Position numbers and translations under genes: made by a program
The notes under the pieces: model-generated
What the model was told of the DNA's origin: nothing
Seen by the model: only the letters and a program-made list of their open reading frames with translations
The model's database searches: none
Part shown: in pieces, positions 1 to 6,888 of the stretch
Layout of the letters: each line of letters opens with the position of its first letter
Numbering within the stretch: position 1 is the first letter of the stretch
Assembly (NCBI GenBank): GCA_035541995.1
Contig: DATKMG010000213.1
Span: 1-12,165, forward strand
DNA from: DATKMG01 sp035541995
GTDB taxonomy: Bacteria; Acidobacteriota; Terriglobia; Versatilivoradales; Versatilivoraceae
Length of the DNA: 12,165 nt
Direction of reading: 5' to 3'

Positions 1-2
1 AT

Positions 3-263
3 AATCGCATTTATAGTCAAAAACTGAGCGGCATGTCTAAAAAACGCTGGAGCACGCTGGAGACCGCACTGGTTGACTCCGGAGATGTAAGCGACCATCC
101 ATATCAGCCTCAATTCCAGGCCTTCATCGACAGTCTTAACCAGAATAAACCGATGCCGTTAACAGACTTTGACACCGCCTTCGAAAGTCATCGTGTGGTC
201 TTTGCGGCGGACCTTTCTGCCAAAGAGAAGCGCAGCGTCAAGCTGTCAGAATTGAAGCTGTAA
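3..263 (+). CDS. Gfo/Idh/MocA family oxidoreductase, C-terminal fragment (5' end outside window)
   Basis: The reading frame is open to the left edge (it begins N-R-I-Y-S-Q before the first internal Met at 33), so this is the tail of a longer gene and the ATG at 33 is not its start. The visible 86 residues end with a pattern typical of the C-terminal strand-helix of Gfo/Idh/MocA dehydrogenases: HPYQPQFQAFIDSL, then a short N-x-P-x-P-L-T-D-F turn, a helix with FESHRVVFAADLSAKEK, and R-S-V-K-L-S-E-L at the end. In this family the helix is followed by a 'G/R-x-V-x-L' closing strand, which is seen here. The NAD(P)-binding Rossmann half and catalytic lysine region lie outside the window, so substrate cannot be inferred. 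A second, Tat-exported member of the same fold lies at 8573-9973. The gene ends 14 bases before a convergent minus-strand ORF. Confidence 0.8.
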   Translation, partial: NRIYSQKLSGMSKKRWSTLETALVDSGDVSDHPYQPQFQAFIDSLNQNKPMPLTDFDTAFESHRVVFAADLSAKEKRSVKLSELKL

Positions 264-277
264 ATCGGGATTAACCC

Positions 278-685
278 TCAGGACCGTCTGACTAATTTGA
301 AGAAAACATTTTCATTGTTGCGATTGTAGGAGAAGTGAACTACCCACTCTTTAGAGTGAACATGGAGAAACTTGACATGTTGCATAATTTGTTGCGGCGT
401 CACTCTCAGTACTTTTGAAATATCTGTATAAGACACATATCCGAGGGTAGGTTTGAGTCTTTCATAAGATTCCAGAAACTCCTGAGATTGTCCAGCATCG
501 AGAGATATGCTGGCGATGTCCTTGTAGTTCATAATATCCTGGTAGAATCCATGGCGTTCAACGAAGGCGGGAACAGGCTGGGTGTCTTTCCGACTGGGTT
601 TCATGGAGTAGTTCAAGGCGCCCCAACAACGGAAGATTAGACACTGACAATCGACATCACGAATCTGATTGCCGCGATCGATCAA
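278..685 (-). CDS. Small hypothetical protein with HTH-like C-terminus (TTG start)
   Basis: This 135-residue ORF is not recognised as any named family. The proposed start is a TTG at 683-685, preceded seven bases upstream by a good GGAGG ribosome-binding site (690s on the minus strand), which is the main argument for this start. An ATG at 527-529 would give an 83-residue protein with a weaker AGGA site. Residues about 83-106 (VSYTDISKVLRVTPQQIMQHVKFL) look like a helix-turn-helix, and the following residues VVHFSYNRNN-ENVFFKLVRR could be a winged-helix hairpin. The first 50 residues contain three Cys and no recognisable motif. The region is visibly more AT-rich than the neighbouring genes, which may mean transfer or a decaying gene. 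It is convergent with the Gfo/Idh fragment. It could be a small regulator, the remnant of a larger one, or not coding at all. Confidence 0.45.
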   Translation of the reverse strand: MIDRGNQIRDVDCQCLIFRCWGALNYSMKPSRKDTQPVPAFVERHGFYQDIMNYKDIASISLDAGQSQEFLESYERLKPTLGYVSYTDISKVLRVTPQQIMQHVKFLHVHSKEWVVHFSYNRNNENVFFKLVRRS

Positions 686-981
686 TTATAACCCTCCACC
701 AGGTGTCTGCAACAGAAATGCTGTCGTTGGTCTATCTTCCAGTTACTCGCCTCGATTCCGGCCGATTAGCTACAATCTGGAATGGCTCACTTAAATCCGG
801 CATACAATGACTTAGCATTAGCTGGTCTTGCGAGCCAGGGCTTATCTCGACCGTTCCCTGTTGCGCTATCGGAGAGACCTCAACATAGACTTCCAAATCT
901 CGTCAACATACCCTTCACCTCGACATTTCAACCAGTCAGGCACAATCATCTCCCTTGCGAGTCCATTTCTGCTAAATCTTA

Positions 982-1010
982 AAGCAACTGGTTATAACGA
1001 CCAGTTGTTT
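982..1010. repeat. Inverted repeat / hairpin between divergent genes
   Basis: CAACTGGT (985-992) and ACCAGTTG (1000-1007) are perfect reverse complements separated by a 7-base loop. The stem extends outward through one G-T and two A-T pairs to 982/1010, giving 11 pairs. No long T tract follows on either strand (TTTCAATG on +, CTTTAAGA on -). It lies between two divergent genes, where a terminator is not expected. It could be an operator for the HTH-like protein encoded to its left, or a terminator of a lost gene. Confidence 0.5.
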
Positions 1011-1132
1011 CAATGTCTAAGTTCATGGTGGCTTTTTGCCCGTTCATCCGGCTGCTTGTTATATTCATTTGCGGAAGTTGTGCCGGGGGCATTAAAGCGC
1101 GTTAAGGTAAAATAATCCTTAAAGGAGCAATT

Positions 1133-1136
1133 AGGA
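1133..1136 (+). promoter_or_regulatory. Ribosome-binding site of the Rieske gene (supports the GTG start)
   Basis: AGGA lies five bases before the GTG at 1142 and fourteen before the in-frame ATG at 1151. Normal spacing favours GTG. The two starts differ by only three residues, so the choice does not affect the protein's function. Confidence 0.5.
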
Positions 1137-1141
1137 AGAGA

Positions 1142-1705
1142 GTGGCAGCCATGGAGCGTATAGAAAATACCCAACGTTATATTTCGGGAGATGATTTAGA
1201 GAGGCCTCGATCCACCGAGCGTCGCTCCTTTCTGGGCTATGCGATAGCGCTGATAAGTACGAGCATTGCTTCGGTCCTCGGGATCACCATCGGCAGATAC
1301 ACAATAGGGCCGGCATTCTCAAGTTCCGGAACCTCTGAATGGACTAACGCTGGCCTCCTCGAGGAGATACCGGAGGACAAACCGACAAAGAGGAGCCTGG
1401 TCATTTCCCAGGATGCAGGCTGGGGCCGTATGAACACGCAGAAGCTTATTTGGATAATCCGAAAAGGCAACGACCTCACCGTGTTTTCGGCTGTTTGCCC
1501 TCACCTTGGCTGCACAATCAACGAGGCGGCCGACGGGTTCATCTGCCCTTGCCACGGGAGCGCCTGGAACGCAAAGGGTGAGAAAGTCGGTGGACCTGCC
1601 CCGCGCAACCTGGATGTCTTGGAATACAGGAGAAATGGGGACATCCTCGAAGTCAGATATCGGTCGTTTAAGCAAGGTGTGGCCAGCCAGGAAGTGGTGA
1701 GTTGA
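1142..1705 (+). CDS. Rieske [2Fe-2S] protein of a bc-type quinol oxidoreductase
   Basis: This 187-residue protein is the Rieske subunit that accepts the first electron from quinol at the cytochrome b Qo site. A Tat-type sequence (TERRSFLG, Arg27-Arg28) leads into a hydrophobic segment at about 31-50, which acts as an uncleaved membrane anchor and puts the cluster domain outside the inner membrane. Box I is C119-P-H121-L-G-C124 and box II is C135-P-C137-H138-G-S. By family rule C119, H121, C135 and H138 bind the cluster, while C124 and C137 form the disulfide. The GGPAPRNL proline loop follows at 150-157. Ser140, which raises the redox potential in high-potential Rieske proteins, is present, but the usual Tyr two residues later is Trp142, which suggests a lower potential, as in menaquinol systems. 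One base separates its stop from the cytochrome b start, so the two are surely co-translated. Confidence 0.95.
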   Translation: MAAMERIENTQRYISGDDLERPRSTERRSFLGYAIALISTSIASVLGITIGRYTIGPAFSSSGTSEWTNAGLLEEIPEDKPTKRSLVISQDAGWGRMNTQKLIWIIRKGNDLTVFSAVCPHLGCTINEAADGFICPCHGSAWNAKGEKVGGPAPRNLDVLEYRRNGDILEVRYRSFKQGVASQEVVS

Positions 1706-1706
1706 G

Positions 1707-3467
1707 ATGACTCCTGCAAAATCATTGGGGTTGAGAATCTACGACTGGATCGACGAGCGGAGTGGCATTACGCACATAATGCGCTCTTTGACTGACGAGC
1801 GCATACGTGGTGGCGCCAGCTGGGCCTACGTGTTTGGAAGCTCTCTCGTATTCCTTTTTATACTGCAGGCTATCACCGGCATATGTCTGGCGTTGTACTT
1901 CGTACCCAGTGCGGATCACGCCCATGCCAGCGTGGCCTACATTCAAAAGGCGGTGCCCGGTGGGCAGTTACTCCGGGGCCTCCACCAATACGGCTCAAGT
2001 TTGATGGTCATTCTGGTAGTCATCCACATGGCGCAGACATTCCTGTTTGGCGCGTACAAAGGAAAACGTGAACTCTTGTGGATCCTGGGAATCCTCCTGT
2101 TCATATTAATCCTTGGATTTGCTTTCACGGGCTGCCTCCTGCCCTGGGACCAGGCAGCATACTTCGGAACAAAGGTCGGAACATCAATTGTTGGAGAGGT
2201 TCCCCTGATCGGCGAAATCATGCAGCGAATTCTACTGGGAGGGAGCGAGCTGACTACACTTACGCTGTCACGTTTTTTTATGCTGCATGCGTTTCTATTC
2301 CCATTTTCAATTGGATTGCTCATCCTCTTTCACATTTATCTATTCCGCCGCGCAGGCGCAGCAGGTCCCTTTCACCATAATCACGAGCACAAGGTGGAGC
2401 CCTTCTACCCCAATCAACTGTTTCTGGACGCGACCTTCATCCTAGTAGTCTTCATCGTGTTGGTTGTTCTGGCTGAATTTTGGCCCGCGGAATTGGGACC
2501 GATGGCGGATCCCACCTCAGATTACCTGGCACGGCCAGCCTGGTACTTTCTTCCCTTGTTCCAGCTTTTGAAATACTTTCCTGGCCAGTTAGTGCTGATT
2601 CCTGCGGTGGTCTTGCCGGGGGTAGCCATAGGGTTCCTCTTCCTGCTCCCATTCATGGATAGGAGCTCCGAGAGAAATCCTGTCAGACGCCCTGCTGCTG
2701 TTTTCCTGCTCAGCCTTTTGCTGGCAAGCCCCATTGGGTTGATAGCCCTCTCGAAGTACCAGGACCGGTCCAACTCGGAAGTTCGCGGCACTCTCGAGAA
2801 ACAACAGGAGGTGTCCGATTCCTTTCTACGAGCAGCTTTTCATCCTCAAGAGATCGGACGCTCGATCCCGATCGATCCCCCCCAGATCTCCCACCCAACC
2901 GAAAGAGCTTCTACTCCCCTGAAGATCTACTTCGCGAATTGTGCGAACTGTCATGGTGCAACCGCCGCTGGCGGTCCAATGGGTCCATCTCTGGTCAAGA
3001 TTGCGAAACGACGAGATTTGTCACGAGAGGCCCTGGGAACTTGGATTCAAGGACATATGCGCGAGCCCGTAGCCGACTCAATGCCAAGCTTCAAGCAACT
3101 GACAAATGAGGAGATCGCCGAGCTTTCCGACTGGCTGGTCACTCTGGACAGTCCCCTCAGTTCCAAACCGGAGGCAATACCTGTCGCGGTTCGGGATGGA
3201 GAACCCCCAGAGGCGTATGTCGCTGCCTGCGCTTTTTGCCACGGTTCACGGGGAGAGGGAAATATCGGGCCTTCCCTCATCGGGATCAGTGCCATGCCTA
3301 ACCGAACCCCTGAGGATCTGCTCAGGCTCCTGAAGAATTCACGTGCTTATGGCCTGAAAGATCCGATGCCTAAGTCGTTTCCGAAGATCACAGACAAGGA
3401 CAAAGGTGCAATTGTCCGTTGGATCGGACGGCTCACTGCCGAGAAAAATCCCTCGCCGGCAAATTAA
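1707..3467 (+). CDS. Cytochrome b (b6 + subunit IV type) fused to two cytochrome c domains
   Basis: This 586-residue protein is the membrane core of a quinol:cytochrome c oxidoreductase with its own electron exit. Residues about 38-213 are the cytochrome b N-terminal domain with four membrane helices. The heme ligands are H93/H107 (13 between) and H194/H209 (14 between); the 14 spacing is the cytochrome b6 pattern rather than that of bc1. Residues about 240-348 are the C-terminal (subunit IV-like) domain with three helices. The Qo motif at 277-280 reads PAWY, not PEWY or PDWY. The position of the b6f Cys that binds heme cn is Val42, so that heme is probably absent. After a linker, two class I cytochrome c domains follow: C412-A-N-C-H416 with M459, and C508-A-F-C-H512 with M554 as likely axial Met ligands. 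No separate c1 or cytochrome f gene lies nearby, and the fused domains probably replace it. The gene lacks a clear ribosome-binding site and is likely translated by coupling to the Rieske gene. Confidence 0.95.
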   Translation: MTPAKSLGLRIYDWIDERSGITHIMRSLTDERIRGGASWAYVFGSSLVFLFILQAITGICLALYFVPSADHAHASVAYIQKAVPGGQLLRGLHQYGSSLMVILVVIHMAQTFLFGAYKGKRELLWILGILLFILILGFAFTGCLLPWDQAAYFGTKVGTSIVGEVPLIGEIMQRILLGGSELTTLTLSRFFMLHAFLFPFSIGLLILFHIYLFRRAGAAGPFHHNHEHKVEPFYPNQLFLDATFILVVFIVLVVLAEFWPAELGPMADPTSDYLARPAWYFLPLFQLLKYFPGQLVLIPAVVLPGVAIGFLFLLPFMDRSSERNPVRRPAAVFLLSLLLASPIGLIALSKYQDRSNSEVRGTLEKQQEVSDSFLRAAFHPQEIGRSIPIDPPQISHPTERASTPLKIYFANCANCHGATAAGGPMGPSLVKIAKRRDLSREALGTWIQGHMREPVADSMPSFKQLTNEEIAELSDWLVTLDSPLSSKPEAIPVAVRDGEPPEAYVAACAFCHGSRGEGNIGPSLIGISAMPNRTPEDLLRLLKNSRAYGLKDPMPKSFPKITDKDKGAIVRWIGRLTAEKNPSPAN

Positions 3468-3507
3468 AGCTTATTGCTACTTCATCCCTCAGTTTCAACC
3501 ATTGAGA

Positions 3508-3526
3508 GTCAGCACATTATGCTGAC
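3508..3526 (+). terminator. Hairpin terminator after the Rieske/cytochrome b operon
   Basis: GTCAGCA (3508-3514) and TGCTGAC (3520-3526) form a perfect 7-base-pair stem with a 5-base loop. It is followed on + by a pyrimidine-rich run, ACTTCTTTCTCCCC. It starts 41 bases after the cytochrome b stop and lies between that gene and the convergent octaheme gene, so it may serve both strands. The T tract is interrupted, so strength is uncertain. Confidence 0.65.
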
Positions 3527-3597
3527 ACTTCTTTCTCCCCAAGGGACAATGGAAAAAACCCATGCCGAGTTTCTACTGCCAAGCTATCGGCCTGCAA

Positions 3598-4905
3598 TTA
3601 CCTCTTGGCCTCAGCAGTTCTTCTGAGCTCTGCAGCCATGGTCTTGATCTCGGTCAGATCGCGTTGCATCTCGCTCCAACCGTACCACATAGCATAATCC
3701 GGGCTGGCATGAAATGTCCCCTGGAAGGCCCGCATACGGTGCTCCAGGTGCATGACAAAGAGCTTCTGCTCTATCACGGTCGGGGCGTCATGAAACGTCA
3801 AGAGATCGGGGAATGGATAGCTGTAACTCTTTGGCTTGGGTAGGATGCCATCCTTGTACAAGTCTGCAATCACGCGAATGGCTTCAGCCATCAGATGGTC
3901 AGCTTCTCGAATCATGTCGTCACCCTTGATCAACTCAGCTTTGGCAAAATTGATGGAGTGACACTGGTTGCAGGTCTTTACCATCTTGAGCCGTTCTTTG
4001 GCCCAGTCTTCCTGGGTCAACCGGGCAACGTTGGCAGTTTTGACAACCTCCAAACGAGCCGTCGGCTTGCCCTCAGGATCCAGTACGCCCAGCGCCTGAA
4101 GAATGGTGGTTCGATCCGCTGCCCACTGTGGATCATTGGGCATGGGGAGCCGGACAGCCAGGAACCCCCAGGCAGTTCGGACGCCGTGGTGCCCTTCCTG
4201 CATATGACAGGTTTGGCACGTAGGAGCAGCTACGGCGTCAGGCAGGACCTTGTTTTGTTTTAAGAAATACCGCACTCCGTGCTTGGAGGACGAGTACATC
4301 TCCCACTGGGGATGGTCGAAACCCATGTGGCAGGTCTGACAGGCTTGAGGTTGTCTGGCTTCCTCCGCCGAGAACAGATGCCGCGTGTGGCAAGCGTCGC
4401 AAGAAGCCACACCGAATCCTGCTCCCTCGCTCTTAAGCTCTTTGATCTCTGCTTCCGTTTTCAAGCCGAGTTTGTGGCATCCGCCACATCCCTTCATCCC
4501 TTCCATCATTGCGCTGGGTTGATGGTGTGCGGTGGGCATGGCTTTCATAGCTGCCCAGGCTGCTGCGTGCTTCCCACCTGCGAATTCCTGAAACTGCTTC
4601 TCGTGACACGCGGCGCACGTTTCCGGTGTAGGGATCTTTACTTTACCGACATCCTCCACCGAGCGGTGTCCGTCGCCGTGGCAGACTGCGCAGTCTACCC
4701 CGTTCTTACTGTGTTTGCTTAACTGCCAATCGGAAACAATGCTTGGTGTCTCCTTCTTATGGCAGTCGAGACAAAGAAAGGCCCCCGACGATGCAGCCGA
4801 GTGCTTCTGCTTGGAAGCGCTCTGCTGATTCCCTAGGGTCTCCCCATTGACCAGAGCCAGACTGACAATAAGACCACTTAGACCCACGATGGAAGAATGG
4901 CGCAT
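3598..4905 (-). CDS. Octaheme c-type cytochrome, hydroxylamine oxidoreductase (HAO)-like
   Basis: This is a 435-residue periplasmic protein with a Sec signal peptide (hydrophobic at about 6-19, likely cleaved after VNG at 21). It has eight CxxCH heme sites, at residues 45, 72, 97, 140, 169, 189, 230 and 312. Several non-motif His residues (KHS at 65, KHA at 113, KHG at 209) are candidate distal ligands. The order and context of the sites, GCGGCH, then CQTCHMGFDHPQWEMYSSSKHG split over 189-210, and PDYAMWYG at 402-409, fit the HAO-like octaheme family (PF13447 type). The D197-H198 pair after heme 6 and the C-terminal Tyr404/Tyr408 sit where HAO has its catalytic Asp-His and its cross-linking Tyr, but this needs alignment. 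It is shorter than HAO (about 550-570). The ATG start has AGGAG six bases upstream. Its convergence with the bc-type operon suggests an electron partner, either oxidising hydroxylamine-like substrates or reducing nitrogen oxides; direction is not decided by sequence. Confidence 0.85.
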   Translation of the reverse strand: MRHSSIVGLSGLIVSLALVNGETLGNQQSASKQKHSAASSGAFLCLDCHKKETPSIVSDWQLSKHSKNGVDCAVCHGDGHRSVEDVGKVKIPTPETCAACHEKQFQEFAGGKHAAAWAAMKAMPTAHHQPSAMMEGMKGCGGCHKLGLKTEAEIKELKSEGAGFGVASCDACHTRHLFSAEEARQPQACQTCHMGFDHPQWEMYSSSKHGVRYFLKQNKVLPDAVAAPTCQTCHMQEGHHGVRTAWGFLAVRLPMPNDPQWAADRTTILQALGVLDPEGKPTARLEVVKTANVARLTQEDWAKERLKMVKTCNQCHSINFAKAELIKGDDMIREADHLMAEAIRVIADLYKDGILPKPKSYSYPFPDLLTFHDAPTVIEQKLFVMHLEHRMRAFQGTFHASPDYAMWYGWSEMQRDLTEIKTMAAELRRTAEAKR

Positions 4906-5411
4906 AGCTAGCTCCTGAAAAGAACTTAGATTGATGACTCATTGAGGTATGTGAAATCCGACAACGCTCTCTGGGTTTTTACGGGTGGAATAGTAGACCA
5001 TTTCTGGGATGCTTTCAATCGCCTTCAAGCACTAAGGAAGAAAGAACAACAGACATATTAGGAGGGGGTGGGCCGATTAAACGTTGGAACTACGATTGCG
5101 CTGAAGGCGCAATATATACCAGCCCGGTTCTTGCGGAATTGCAGAACTTTTCACGCCTTCTGACCCAGCAACTATAATCGAACCCTCCCCTTGACTAGGA
5201 CTCTCTAATCATGACAGAGTTGGATCGTAACCGGCGACAATATCCTTTTCATCGAGGCCTTTTTGAAACCAACAGCGGAACATTCTGCGTCTCAATTCGG
5301 CATGGTTGTTGAATTAAGGAAAGAGAACTCAGTAGGCGAGTCAGGATGTTCATTGCCCATCACATAAGTGACTGCGGAGTCAAAATCAGGTTCATCGGGG
5401 GAGTCTGAGTT
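4906..5411. other. 506-base divergent intergenic region
   Basis: This gap separates the octaheme gene (minus) and the ceramidase-like gene (plus) and must carry both promoters, but I see no convincing -35/-10 pair on either strand. TATATA at 5113-5118 has no matching -35. A gapped inverted repeat GTTCT-N11-AGAAC spans 5127-5147 and is short enough to be chance. A 20-codon ORF sits at 5346-5408 just before the downstream start. No RNA gene is recognised. Confidence 0.5.
4912..4916 (-). promoter_or_regulatory. Ribosome-binding site of the octaheme cytochrome gene
   Basis: On the minus strand this reads AGGAG, six bases before the ATG at 4903-4905. It confirms the start, which also gives a well-formed signal peptide. 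Confidence 0.75.
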
Positions 5412-6737
5412 ATGTTCCGAACATTGCAATTTACCGAGTGTTCCTCCTGGTTGAGGGCTCTCGTTGCAGTTCTTTCAATCATTGCTGCCTGGCCCTTGCC
5501 AAATACAACTGCAGCTGGCTTCCGTGCAGCGGTCGTGAAGGTGGATATCACACCGGACACGAGTCAGTGGCTTCTGGGATATGGTCCCAGACAATCCATA
5601 GGAGTCCACGATCGCCTCTATCATAGGATTGTCGCAATGGAGGACGGGACGTCCCAGTTCTTGCTCATTTCGACCGACATCTGTCTCTTTTCACCTGCAT
5701 TATATGATGGGGTTGTGCAGAAACTCGCGAAGATGGGGATTAAGCCGATCGAGCTGTGGTGGACGGTCTCACATACTCACGCGGCGCCTGAAGTCGGCCC
5801 TCCAGGGCTGGGAGCCGTGTTCATGGGACAGCGTTACGAACACGAACACAACAACGAATATTCTGCTCGCGTGGTGAACGACTTGATCAAGGGGGTTGAG
5901 CAAGCTCGTGCCAAGCTCGAACCGGCCCGGTTGGGAGTAGGATGGGGTCTCGCGATGGCAAACATTAACCGACGAGCACGAGATGTTGAAGGGTCCACTT
6001 TCTTGGGGTTGAATCCGGACGGCCCCGTAGACCGCAGAATTGGACTAATCCGTTTGGAGAAGACTGACGGAAGGCCATTAGTCCTGATCGCAAACTACCC
6101 AATGCACGGCACGGTCCTGGGGCAAGAAAACAAACAGATCACCGGAGATGCGCCAGGAATTGTCGCGGAATATGTGGAAGAGAAACTCGGAGCTCCCATG
6201 CTCTACATACAAGGCGCAGCCGGCAATCTTGCACCAATCTACACGGTATACCCAAACTTCGAAAGTGGCCATCTCAGTCAATTCCGGGTGTTGCTAGGAG
6301 ACAAAATTCTGGAGGCGAATCGGCAGTTGGCTTACACCACGCCGGATGTAAAGCTTTCGCTGGGCATGAAGGTGGTTGAAACTCCCAGGAAGGAAGGTAT
6401 GGGTTGGGCCCCAGAGCTGGGTGAGTATCTTCGAAAGACAAGCACGGGAGCAACTGTCGTCCGTCTTCCTATCCGGTTCCTACAAATCAATCAAGACATC
6501 GCCATCTGGACCGCGCCACTAGAGCTTTTTTGCGAAATTGCGATGACTGTCAGGGACCAGTCTCCATTCCCTTTCACTTTCTACTACGGCTACTGCAATG
6601 GGTGGTTAGGATACCTTCCTACCAAGGAGGAGTTTGCACATGGCGGTTACGAGCCAGGCGTCTCCCCTTACACGCCTCAAGCGGAGGTCGATTTAGTGTC
6701 TTCGGTTGTTACGTACTTGCAGGGACAGAAACGCTAA
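5412..6737 (+). CDS. Exported neutral/alkaline ceramidase-like hydrolase (N-terminal domain only)
   Basis: This 441-residue protein has a signal peptide (hydrophobic at 15-28, likely cleaved near TTAA at 32-35) and matches the neutral ceramidase N-terminal fold (PF04734 type). The visible pattern is AAVVKVDITP (39-48), GYGPRQSIGVHDRLYHR (56-72), an S-H-T-H-A-A-P metal site (H121, H123), NYPMHG (H232), LELFCEIA (E371) and YCNGWLGYLPT (394-403) with GGYEPG. Known family ligands are two His, a Glu and a Tyr, and candidates for all four are present. However, the classic ceramidase nucleophile motif GDxSPN reads G271-N-L-A-P275 here, so the catalytic Ser and Asp are both replaced. The protein also lacks the C-terminal Ig-like domain of the roughly 650-residue enzymes. 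It is therefore probably a metal-dependent hydrolase of other amide or ester substrates. The ATG is preceded by GGGGGAG with eight bases between. Confidence 0.8.
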   Translation: MFRTLQFTECSSWLRALVAVLSIIAAWPLPNTTAAGFRAAVVKVDITPDTSQWLLGYGPRQSIGVHDRLYHRIVAMEDGTSQFLLISTDICLFSPALYDGVVQKLAKMGIKPIELWWTVSHTHAAPEVGPPGLGAVFMGQRYEHEHNNEYSARVVNDLIKGVEQARAKLEPARLGVGWGLAMANINRRARDVEGSTFLGLNPDGPVDRRIGLIRLEKTDGRPLVLIANYPMHGTVLGQENKQITGDAPGIVAEYVEEKLGAPMLYIQGAAGNLAPIYTVYPNFESGHLSQFRVLLGDKILEANRQLAYTTPDVKLSLGMKVVETPRKEGMGWAPELGEYLRKTSTGATVVRLPIRFLQINQDIAIWTAPLELFCEIAMTVRDQSPFPFTFYYGYCNGWLGYLPTKEEFAHGGYEPGVSPYTPQAEVDLVSSVVTYLQGQKR

Positions 6738-6754
6738 AGGTCTGCCCCTTATGA

Positions 6755-6789
6755 CGGAGGCCTGGAGCTCTATCAGGTGCTCCCCTCCG
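6755..6789. terminator. Bulged hairpin between convergent genes
   Basis: CGGAGG (6755-6760) pairs with CCTCCG (6784-6789), and GGAGC (6764-6768) with GCTCC (6779-6783), with a 3-base bulge and a 10-base loop, giving eleven GC-rich pairs. It starts 18 bases after the ceramidase-like stop and lies 100 bases from the end of the convergent amidohydrolase gene. No T run follows, so it may stop transcription weakly, protect RNA ends, or depend on Rho. Confidence 0.45.
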
Positions 6790-6888
6790 ATATGAGGTCG
6801 CAATAGTCTAATCTGTTAGGGGCCGTTAATTCTCGATCCCCCGCGCAACACTCCCCTTATCACCCTAATACGCGGTCCCGACAGGCGG

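Larger units (their letters stand above)
686..1141. other. 456-base intergenic region with no supported gene
   Basis: This gap separates the divergent small ORF (278-685) and the Rieske gene. Two overlapping + frames (782-982 and 828-1115) are open, but neither has a ribosome-binding site, recognisable motif or protein-like composition. The only clear structure is the inverted repeat at 982-1010. The end of the gap carries purine-rich AAAGGAG (1122-1128 area) and AGGA (1133-1136) before the Rieske start. A TAAAAT at 1108-1113 resembles a -10 box but has no matching -35 box, so I do not call a promoter. Confidence 0.6.

Noticed and set aside
1084..1113. Possible sigma-70 promoter with TAAAAT before the Rieske gene
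   Set aside because: The -10-like box is good, but no -35-like sequence lies 16-18 bases upstream and there is no extended -10 TG.
828..1115. 95-codon + frame in the gap before the Rieske gene
   Set aside because: It starts at TTG without a ribosome-binding site, spans the inverted repeat, overlaps another open frame, and has no recognisable domain.
4279..4722. 147-codon + frame opposite the octaheme cytochrome
   Set aside because: Its many Cys and His codons come from reading the CxxCH repeats on the other strand.
5127..5147. GTTCT-N11-AGAAC inverted repeat in the 4906-5411 gap
   Set aside because: Five-base arms with an 11-base spacer are expected by chance in a gap of this size, and it fits no regulator motif I recognise.
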